Source: Pseudomonas oryzihabitans NBRC 102199 (GTDB lineage Bacteria; Pseudomonadota; Gammaproteobacteria; Pseudomonadales; Pseudomonadaceae). From it: a stretch of DNA of 64,000 nucleotides. Within the stretch, counting starts at the first letter, position 1, and each line of letters begins with the position of its first letter. The notes under the pieces were generated by a model that was not told where the DNA came from, ran no database searches, and saw only the letters and a list, made by a program, of their open reading frames with translations. Positions 57,681 to 64,000 of this stretch are shown here, one piece after another. The stretch covers positions 62,001 through 126,000 of the forward strand of contig NZ_BBIT01000002.1 in NCBI RefSeq assembly GCF_000730625.1. The letters are read 5' to 3'. The position numbers and the translations under genes were made by a program.

Positions 57681-58247
57681 ATGAGTACGTCCCTGCGTAT
57701 CGAGCAGCTCGAGGCTGCCGCCTTCACCCGTCACCTGGATGACTTTCAGCGCCTGCTGGCCGCCTGTGTCGAGCAGGGCGCCAACATCGGCTTCATCCTG
57801 CCGCTCGCCGACAGCGTGAATCGCCGTTTCTGGACCGAAGCCGTGGCGCCGGGCCTGGCCCGGGGCACCCGGGTGCTGTTTGCCGCGCTGCAGGACGACC
57901 GGGTGGTCGGCAGCGTGCAGCTGGTGCTGGATACCCCGGCCAACCAGCCGCACCGCGCGGACGTGGTCAAGTTGCTGGTGCATCCGGACTACCGGCGCCA
58001 GGGACTCGCGCGCCGGCTGATGCAGGCGGTGGAAGCGGCCGCGCGGGCCGAAGGACGGGAATTGCTGACCCTGGACACCCGCAGCGACGACCATGCCGAG
58101 CCGCTCTATCTGTCCCTCGGCTATCAGGTGGTCGGCAGGATTCCCGGCTATTCCCTGGATGCCCGCCAACCGGAACGCCGCGACAGCACCACCCTGATGT
58201 ACAAGACGCTGAACGCCGTGCCCGTTAAGCTGGGCGCCTTCAGTTAA
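57681..58247 (+). CDS. GNAT-family N-acetyltransferase
   Basis: This 188-residue acetyltransferase has the acetyl-CoA loop VKLLVHPDYRRQGLARRLMQAVE (about 92-114) and the following GRELLTLDTRSDDHAEPLYLSLGYQVVGRIPGY. Start at 57681 follows GAGGTG; the GTG at 57675 is an alternative. The substrate is unknown. It is probably an operon with the upstream HTH-cupin regulator, a common pairing for drug or amine acetylation. Confidence 0.9.
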   Translation: MSTSLRIEQLEAAAFTRHLDDFQRLLAACVEQGANIGFILPLADSVNRRFWTEAVAPGLARGTRVLFAALQDDRVVGSVQLVLDTPANQPHRADVVKLLVHPDYRRQGLARRLMQAVEAAARAEGRELLTLDTRSDDHAEPLYLSLGYQVVGRIPGYSLDARQPERRDSTTLMYKTLNAVPVKLGAFS

Positions 58248-58262
58248 GGACGCCTATCCGCC

Positions 58263-59051
58263 ATGCCGCCTCGCTCCGCTCCCGAACTCTGGCAACTCCT
58301 GCGCGCCCAGGCCGAGGCCGGGCGTCGCGATGCCCCGGCCCTGGCCGCGGGGCTGACGCGCGCGCTGCTGCAGCCGGTGGATCTGACAGCAGCCCTGGTC
58401 CGGCGCTGCGCCGAGGCCCTGGCGGAGGATCCGGGGCAGGCCGAGGCCCTCGCCGAGCGCTTCGCCGCCCTGCATGCCGAGTGGCCGGCATTGACCGCAG
58501 CGGCCTGCGCGGACCTGGAAGCGGTGCTGGCGCGGGATCCGGCCTATGCCAGCCTGCTGGAGATCTTCCTGTTCTCCAAGGGCTTCCTGGCGCTGCAGAC
58601 CCAGCGCCTGAGCCATGCCCTCTGGTGCAACGACGAGCGGCTGCTGGCCCTGCACCTGCAGGCGCGTTGCAATCGGCTGCTGGCCATCGACATCCACCCG
58701 GCCGCCCGGCTGGGGCGCGGCATCATGCTCGACCACGGCACCGGTATCGTCATCGGCGAAACCGCGGTGGTGGAAGACGACGTCTCCATCCTGCAGCAGG
58801 TGACCCTGGGCGGCACCGGCAAGGAGCAGGGCGATCGGCATCCCAAGGTGCGGCGCGGGGTGATGATCGGTGCCGGGGTCAAGATCCTCGGCAATCTGGA
58901 GATCGGCGAAGGCGCCAAGATCGGCGCCAACAGCGTGGTCCTGCACCCGGTGGCGCCCCATACCACGGTGGTGGGCATTCCCGCCCGTCCGGTGGGGCGT
59001 CCGCGCGACGCTCATCCGGCCGAGAGCATGGATCAGTCCTTCGACGGCTGA
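58263..59051 (+). CDS. cysE: Serine O-acetyltransferase
   Basis: This 262-residue protein has an N-terminal helical domain and a left-handed beta-helix of hexapeptide repeats: AIDIHPAARLGRGIMLDHGTGIVIGETAVV, VSILQQVTLGGTGKEQGDRHPKVRRGVMIGAG, GAKIGANSVVL. The catalytic His in LDHGTG and the loop GGTGKEQGDRHPK are those of CysE/EpsC. It makes O-acetylserine, the substrate of CysM. AAGGA precedes the ATG by 10 bases. Its last 19 bases overlap the convergent Nudix gene. Confidence 0.94.
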   Translation: MPPRSAPELWQLLRAQAEAGRRDAPALAAGLTRALLQPVDLTAALVRRCAEALAEDPGQAEALAERFAALHAEWPALTAAACADLEAVLARDPAYASLLEIFLFSKGFLALQTQRLSHALWCNDERLLALHLQARCNRLLAIDIHPAARLGRGIMLDHGTGIVIGETAVVEDDVSILQQVTLGGTGKEQGDRHPKVRRGVMIGAGVKILGNLEIGEGAKIGANSVVLHPVAPHTTVVGIPARPVGRPRDAHPAESMDQSFDG

Positions 59052-59773
59052 GCGAGAAAGACCTCGGCCTTGGGATAGCGCTCGCTGTTCAGCGCACTCG
59101 CCTGCAGGCCCTCGGCCTGCGCCAGGCTGCGCACCAGCTCGCGATTGAAGGCGCTGTTGCCCGGATCCGCCAGGTACTCGGGCAGCGCCAGCCAGCGGGC
59201 GTCCTCGATCTCCTCCGGATCCTGGATGGCGATCTCGGCACTCAGCGGATCGAGGCGGCAGACCACATAGAGATTGGACTTGCCGAAGCGGTAGGGATGG
59301 GTGGTCACCAGGCCGACCACGCTGCGAAAGGCGCTGCGGATGCCGGTTTCCTCCCAGACTTCGCGGACCACCGCCGGCGCCAGGTCTTCGCCCAGTTCGA
59401 CATGGCCGCCCGGCAGCTTGTAACCCTGGCTGCCGCGCTCGCGGATCGCCAGCAATTCGCCGCGGTCGTTGAGTACCAGGCCGCCCACGCCCAGGCTGTG
59501 GGTCGGCACGAAGGGCGCGAAGGCCGTGGGGGTGCCGCGCCAGACCAGGGTCAGCTCCTGCTCCAGGCAGTTGTGAAAGACGAAGCCGGCGGCGGTGGCG
59601 ACCCCCACCAGATCGCCGAGGGCCAGGGGCAGGGTCAGCCAGATCAGGTTGCGTCCCTCGCGCCGAGCGCTGGTGAGCAACTCCGCTAGCGCCGGGGCAA
59701 AGGCCTCGCGGTCGGTGGGCAGCGAGGCGGCATCGATGATCAGGCCGTTGAAGGCGTCTTGGCGGTACTGCAC
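59033..59773 (-). CDS. Nudix hydrolase with N-terminal pre-Nudix domain
   Basis: This 246-residue protein starts at GTG 59773, 5 bases after the stop of the channel gene, with GGAG nearby. The N-terminal 90 residues (FNGLIIDAASLPTDREAFAPAL, AAGFVFHNCLEQELTLVWRG) resemble the pre-Nudix domain of NUDT6 and plant NUDX proteins. The complete Nudix box GGHVELGEDLAPAVVREVWEETGI follows near residue 143. Substrate class (NADH, ADP-ribose, others) cannot be read. It is probably co-transcribed with the channel gene. Confidence 0.88.
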   Translation of the reverse strand: MQYRQDAFNGLIIDAASLPTDREAFAPALAELLTSARREGRNLIWLTLPLALGDLVGVATAAGFVFHNCLEQELTLVWRGTPTAFAPFVPTHSLGVGGLVLNDRGELLAIRERGSQGYKLPGGHVELGEDLAPAVVREVWEETGIRSAFRSVVGLVTTHPYRFGKSNLYVVCRLDPLSAEIAIQDPEEIEDARWLALPEYLADPGNSAFNRELVRSLAQAEGLQASALNSERYPKAEVFLAQPSKD

Positions 59774-59778
59774 GGGGT

Positions 59779-62304
59779 TTACTCCGCAGGGCGTGACGGG
59801 ATGGGCGTGGAGGGTACGATACCGGCTTCGCTGGGCAGCAGCAGACTGGCGCGCGGATTGGCGATCTCGATGCCGCGCTCGCGGAAGCGTTCGAGGATGC
59901 GGCGATTGAGTTCGCGCTGCACGCCCCAGCGGCCCTTGTCGAGGCATCTCATCTGGCCGGCGATGGTCACCATGGAGCCGTCGACGGCGTCCACGCCCCA
60001 GATCTCCAGATCGGCGAGGATCAGGTCCTTGAAGGCATCGTCGGCGCGCATGCCGGCGCCGATGTCCTTGAGTTCGGCGATGACGCGCTCGATGTCTTCC
60101 TCGTAGCCCACGCTGATGCGCAGGGCCGCGTTGCCCAGACCGCGGTTGATGTTGTTGACCGCGGACACCGAGCTGAAAGGCACGATGTGCAGGGAGCCGT
60201 CGCCGGCGCGCAGGCGCACGGTGCGGATCGACAGGTATTCCACGGTGCCCGAGACCCCGGCCACGGTGACCCAGTCGCCCACCTGCATGGCGTTTTCCAG
60301 CAGCAGGAAGATGCCGGTGATGAAATCCTGCACCAGCTTTTGCGAGCCGAAGCCCAGCGCCACCCCGATGATGCTGGCGCTGGCCAGCAGCGGCGTGGTG
60401 TTGATGCCCAGCTCGCTCAGGGCGGTGAGGCCGACGATCAGCGCGACCAGGATGAGCAGGCCGGTGCGCAGCATGGGCAGCAGGGTGCGCAGCCGGGCGG
60501 CGCGCACCGTATCGCCGCGTTCGCTCCAGCTGCTCAGTCGCCGGTTCACCGCGGCGTTGGCGCCTTCCCAGATCGCCACGGCGATGATGGCGGCGATGAG
60601 GATGGTGAGGAAGGCGGACAGCAGGTTGCGACCGATGCTGCCCTCGCCGAACCAGTCCAGCACGTCCCAGCCCCAGGACTGGAACAGCGCCAGGGCGGTG
60701 ATCAGGGTGACGATCACCCCCACCAGCCAGCGCGCCAGCGGGTAGTAGCGCTGCAGGTGCAGATCGCTGCCGCTGGCGCCTTCGCTCGCCGCCGGCTGGA
60801 ACAGCCGACCCAGCAGGCCGAGCAGGAACACCGCCGCCAGGCGCCCGAGGATGACGATGCCGGCGGACAGCGCGACGAAGTTCATCAGCCGCGGCAGGCC
60901 GTTCTCGATGTCCAGCGCCCACATGGTCCAGCCGCCCATGACGAACACCGCGGCGAACACCGCCCAGACCTGGCCCAGCCAGGCGCGCAGCACGGCCAGG
61001 GCACCACTGCCATCCTGACGCCCGGCGATGCGCGCGGCCACCGGCCGGCGCACGTGGAAGATCAGCCCCACCACCAGCAGGTGGGCCAGCAGCGAGACCA
61101 GCTTGACGATGGCTTCGCGGCCTTCTTCGTTGGCGCCGAGGATGTCCGCGGCCTGAGCCAGCGCCAGCCCGAAGGTGATCAGGGCGACGAAGGCGTGCAG
61201 CCAGCGCAGCAGGGTGCAGGCGAGGGGCGCCTTGACCTTGAGCAGGCGGATGCCGTGGGCGGCGGGATCGATCAGCAGGCGAATGACGATCAGCGCCAGG
61301 CGGGTGGTGAGGTAGGCGCCGAGGAAGCCGCCGACCAGCTCGCGCAGGTTGGCATCCGAGCCCACCAGGTAGTGGATGAGCAGCGCCGCCATGGCCCAGA
61401 AGGCCAGCAGCGGCAGCACTTCCAGCACCAGCAGCCCGAGGGCGAAGGGCAGATGCCGCAGGGTGGTCCAGTGCTCTTCGCCGCTGCGTCGGGCGGGGCT
61501 GGCGGGCGCGGGATCGGCCGGGATGGAGCTGGGCGCGGGCTCATCCGGCACCGGTGCGGCGCTATCGGACGGGGCGATGGGCACCTCTTCGAGCTGATCC
61601 ACGCCGTCGCGCTGGGTCATGACCAGGGCCACCGCGGGTTCGGCCGGGCGGGTGGCGGCCTCTTCGGAGGCCGGTGCCGCGGCCGCAGGCGGTGACGGCT
61701 GGGCCGCCTGCTGCTGGGCCTGGCGGCGGGCGCGGCTGTCGGCGTGATCGGCCTGGCGCTGCAGCCGTTGCCGAGGGCGCTGGAGTGCGCGGCGGATCAG
61801 CCACTCGACGAGCAGGCCGGCGGCAAAGAGGGTGGCCAGGGTCAGCAGGGCCTGCAACAGGGCCCGGCGACCCGCTTCGGAGGTGAAGCTGGCGCGCGAC
61901 CAGTCCGGCAGGCTGCGTACCGCCCGCTGTACCTGATTCAGTTCGCTGCCCAGGTTGTCGGCCCAGCGCCCGACGCGACTGAGCGTCTGGGCGATCAGGC
62001 CATTGGCTTCCAGGGGCACCAGCGTCTTTTCTTCGCCTGTAGCCGGGGTGGCGGCCGTGGCCGGCGCAGCTGCGGTTGTTGTGCTCGCCGGCGCCGGGTT
62101 GGTCGCGGTCGTGCTGGCCGGCTGGCTGGCAATGGCTTGCAGGGTCAGGATCAGCTCCTGGCGCCGCTGCGGATCCTGCAGCAGGGCCGCGACCTGGCGC
62201 GCCTGCTGGGGGTCGAGGCCGGTCGCGGCCTGGGCGGGGGTTTCGGCGGCGCGCAGCGGCAGCGCCAGGCACAGCAGTAGCAGGGCAAACAGGAAATTGG
62301 GCAT
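59779..62304 (-). CDS. ybiO: MscS-family mechanosensitive channel, YbiO-like
   Basis: The start at 62304 (MPNFLFALLLLCLALPLRAAE) gives 841 residues with a signal peptide, a periplasmic region, an Ala/Thr/Pro-rich part (about 60-90), and a long Pro/Glu/Gln-rich cytoplasmic-looking insert (about 185-275). About nine further helices follow, then the MscS core: pore helix and GVALGFGSQKLVQDFITGIFLLLENAMQVGDWVTVAG. The layout and LLQDPQRRQELILTLQAIA match E. coli YbiO (741 residues), with a longer insert. It protects against osmotic downshock. It is followed by the Nudix gene. Confidence 0.88.
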   Translation of the reverse strand: MPNFLFALLLLCLALPLRAAETPAQAATGLDPQQARQVAALLQDPQRRQELILTLQAIASQPASTTATNPAPASTTTAAAPATAATPATGEEKTLVPLEANGLIAQTLSRVGRWADNLGSELNQVQRAVRSLPDWSRASFTSEAGRRALLQALLTLATLFAAGLLVEWLIRRALQRPRQRLQRQADHADSRARRQAQQQAAQPSPPAAAAPASEEAATRPAEPAVALVMTQRDGVDQLEEVPIAPSDSAAPVPDEPAPSSIPADPAPASPARRSGEEHWTTLRHLPFALGLLVLEVLPLLAFWAMAALLIHYLVGSDANLRELVGGFLGAYLTTRLALIVIRLLIDPAAHGIRLLKVKAPLACTLLRWLHAFVALITFGLALAQAADILGANEEGREAIVKLVSLLAHLLVVGLIFHVRRPVAARIAGRQDGSGALAVLRAWLGQVWAVFAAVFVMGGWTMWALDIENGLPRLMNFVALSAGIVILGRLAAVFLLGLLGRLFQPAASEGASGSDLHLQRYYPLARWLVGVIVTLITALALFQSWGWDVLDWFGEGSIGRNLLSAFLTILIAAIIAVAIWEGANAAVNRRLSSWSERGDTVRAARLRTLLPMLRTGLLILVALIVGLTALSELGINTTPLLASASIIGVALGFGSQKLVQDFITGIFLLLENAMQVGDWVTVAGVSGTVEYLSIRTVRLRAGDGSLHIVPFSSVSAVNNINRGLGNAALRISVGYEEDIERVIAELKDIGAGMRADDAFKDLILADLEIWGVDAVDGSMVTIAGQMRCLDKGRWGVQRELNRRILERFRERGIEIANPRASLLLPSEAGIVPSTPIPSRPAE

Positions 62305-62369
62305 GGGGCGAGCGCAGTCCTGGTGAAGGATCAGGCAGTTAGGACCCACGATCGGCGCCTATGCTCCCT

Positions 62370-63413
62370 TCAGCCGGCCACGCCCTGCCGCTGCAGGCGC
62401 CGCCAGTCGCCGGGGGTCTGGTCGGTCCAGCGCTTGAAGGCGCGCTGGAAGGCGGCGGGGGAGGCGAAACCGAGCAGGTAGGCGATCTCGCCGAAACTGG
62501 CCTCGGTGTCGCGGATATAGGCCAGGGCCAGGTCGCGGCGGGTCAGGTTGAGCAGGGCGCGGTACTGGGTGCCTTCCTCGGCCAGCTTGCGCCTGAGCGT
62601 CCAGGAGGGCAGGCGCAGCCGGCTGGCGATCTGTTCCAGGGTCGGCTCGCCATGCCGCAACAGCGGCCCCATGACCTCGACCACCCGCTCGGTGAGTCCG
62701 CGGGTGCGGGTCAGCCGGCCGTGCTCGGCGTCGCTCAGCGCCAGCAACTGGCGCCAGGTGGCGGGGCAGTGTTCGGGACCGGGCCGGCTCAGGGTCACGG
62801 CGTCGAGCAACAGGGCATTCTCGGCGGCGCCGAATTCCACCGGGCAACCAAAGGCGGTCGCGTAGGACGCGAGGTCAGCCGGGGCAGGGTATTCGATGAG
62901 CACGCGGCGCGGTTGCAGCGCCTGGCCGGCCACCGTGCCCAGCAACGCCAGCCAGGCGCTCAGCACCGCGTCCACCACGAAGCGGTTGTAGGCGTTATAG
63001 GGGCTGATGCTATAGAAGTGCAGCCAGGCGTCGCGACCCTGGGCGGCATAGCGCGACCGGCCCCGGTAGTTGCGGCCATAGAGCGGCTCCAGCCTGAGCA
63101 ACGTCTCGGCGGCGTGGCGCACGTCCGGCGCCTGGCCCACGGTGACGCCGGCGAGGCCGAGAAAGGCTGGTCGCATCGCCCGGCCCATGGCCAGGCCCAG
63201 CGCCGGATCGCCGGTCAGCTCCAGGGCGGCATGGCCCAGGCGCATGTAATGGGGAATCGACAGCCGTCCGCCGGGTTCGGCCAGCCGCGCCGCGCTCAGG
63301 CCGAAGCGCGCCAGCAGGCCGGCGGCATCGGCGCCCCGCTGGTCGACGGCCGCGGCCAAGGCCAGCACGAAGCCGGTGGAGAGATCGCCCAGGCGCAGCG
63401 CCGGCGCGCTCAT
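62370..63413 (-). CDS. AraC-family transcriptional regulator (OruR/ArgR-like domain type)
   Basis: The start at 63413 overlaps the stop of the upstream gene (ATGA) and gives 347 residues. An N-terminal ligand-binding domain of the Arabinose_bd type (LSIPHYMRLGHAALELTGDPALGLAMG, PLYGRNYRGRSRY) precedes a C-terminal double HTH (about 245-345; PTLEQIASRLRLPSWTLRRKLAEEG, ASFGEIAYLLGFASPAAFQRAFKRWTDQTP). The effector is unknown. It is coupled to the nitrilase-fold gene, which suggests a shared pathway. Confidence 0.9.
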   Translation of the reverse strand: MSAPALRLGDLSTGFVLALAAAVDQRGADAAGLLARFGLSAARLAEPGGRLSIPHYMRLGHAALELTGDPALGLAMGRAMRPAFLGLAGVTVGQAPDVRHAAETLLRLEPLYGRNYRGRSRYAAQGRDAWLHFYSISPYNAYNRFVVDAVLSAWLALLGTVAGQALQPRRVLIEYPAPADLASYATAFGCPVEFGAAENALLLDAVTLSRPGPEHCPATWRQLLALSDAEHGRLTRTRGLTERVVEVMGPLLRHGEPTLEQIASRLRLPSWTLRRKLAEEGTQYRALLNLTRRDLALAYIRDTEASFGEIAYLLGFASPAAFQRAFKRWTDQTPGDWRRLQRQGVAG

Positions 63414-64000
63414 AGCCGCAGATTGATCAACTTGCTGCCGGCCCGGGCAGGATCGGTGGCGGCTTCGGCGTCCGGGGTGAAGGCCCGGCTGCCGCCGCCG
63501 GCCTGCCATTCCCAGAGCCGTCCGCGCAACTGCACCTCCAGCGCGGCGCGAATGCCGGCGGCGCGCAGACGCTGCACATCGAAGGGCGCCGGTGCCGGGG
63601 TGGCGCCCGAGGCGAGGGCGGGGATCGCCAGCAGTTCCACCTGGGGATCGTCGAGCACCCTGGCGCGACCGGTGTCGCTGCCCTGGATGACGCCCAGACG
63701 GCCCAGCGGCGTCTCCAGCCGCAGCAGGGGTGGACTGAGATCGTCGCCGCGTTCCCGGGCTGTCAGAGGCCGCACCAGCGGCTGGCCGAGCACCTTGCCA
63801 TCGGGTCCGAAGACCAGGGTGACATTGCGCAGCGGTCCCGTGCCCACCTGCAATTCGCCGTCGACCAGGGTCGGACCGGGCAGCACGATGGAGCCGGCCA
63901 CCAGGGTGACACCGTACTGGCGGGCGAGTCCGCCGAAGAGTTGCTGATAGGCGCTGGCCATGTCCCAGGCCTTCATGCGCAACAGGCTGTCGGCCAGGCG
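63410..64000 (-). CDS. Carbon-nitrogen hydrolase (nitrilase-fold) protein, C-terminal part, possibly inactive
   Basis: The frame enters from the right edge; 196 C-terminal residues are visible. AYQQLFGGLARQYGVTLVAGSIVLPGP, LRNVTLVFGPDGKVLGQPLVRPLTARE and LGRLGVIQGSDTGRARVLDDPQVELLAIPA follow the nitrilase-superfamily pattern. Where the catalytic Cys normally stands (GVxICYD) the sequence reads GVIQGSD, so the Cys seems to be replaced by Gly. The catalytic Glu is outside the window; the Lys position is not clear. It is coupled by ATGA to the AraC regulator. Confidence 0.65.
   Translation of the reverse strand, partial: RLADSLLRMKAWDMASAYQQLFGGLARQYGVTLVAGSIVLPGPTLVDGELQVGTGPLRNVTLVFGPDGKVLGQPLVRPLTARERGDDLSPPLLRLETPLGRLGVIQGSDTGRARVLDDPQVELLAIPALASGATPAPAPFDVQRLRAAGIRAALEVQLRGRLWEWQAGGGSRAFTPDAEAATDPARAGSKLINLRL

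Overview
The window reads as chromosomal DNA of a GC-rich gammaproteobacterium, almost certainly a Pseudomonas. The evidence is the gacS - cysM - rlmD - relA - mazG order, a complete wsp surface-sensing cluster, a ccmABCDEFGHI operon, an mprF/acvB pair, a Pseudomonas-type REP doublet and an initiator tRNA of the usual proteobacterial form. The LOV kinase, the KaiC-like protein and the KGG-repeat protein make me think of the P. oryzihabitans/psychrotolerans lineage, but that is inference. There is no prophage, insertion sequence or CRISPR array.

1-9.7 kb: a minus-strand operon (LOV hybrid histidine kinase, ExoD-like membrane protein, HDAC-family deacetylase cut by the edge) is divergent from tesB. 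A two-domain KaiC-like ATPase with a stand-alone receiver follows and ends at a perfect 40-bp palindrome shared with a CsbD-like stress gene. Then come a lipoprotein, a 59-residue secreted protein, a CadR/PbrR-type MerR regulator and rimO. 9.9-16.7 kb: kup, a small unknown gene, the mprF-acvB membrane-lipid pair, tRNA-fMet with its own promoter and terminator, and a 48-residue lipoprotein.

16.9-28.2 kb: two small unknown genes, dinB with a LexA box, gacS, a siderophore-esterase-like protein that seems to have lost its catalytic Ser and His, cysM, rlmD, relA with an intrinsic terminator, mazG, then the REP doublet. 28.2-37.0 kb: a FliK-like/FlhB-like pair divergent from the ccm operon, which covers heme export (CcmABCDE) and apocytochrome reduction and ligation (CcmFGHI). 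37.0-40.0 kb: an unknown 298-311 residue protein overlaps tail-to-tail with a large FAD-dependent oxidoreductase.

40.1-56.1 kb is the signalling core. A 2201-residue Ser/Thr-kinase - AAA ATPase - GAF - histidine kinase - REC - REC - Hpt-like protein is followed by a REC-GGDEF diguanylate cyclase. This pair converges, with only 18 bases between, on the wspA-B-C-D-E-F-R operon, whose output is the diguanylate cyclase WspR. Two separately controlled c-di-GMP synthesis modules therefore stand back to back. 56.1-64 kb: a KGG-repeat stress protein, an AT-richer 650-base stretch, an XRE-cupin regulator with a GNAT acetyltransferase, cysE, a pre-Nudix/Nudix hydrolase, a YbiO-like mechanosensitive channel, an AraC regulator, and a nitrilase-fold protein cut by the right edge.
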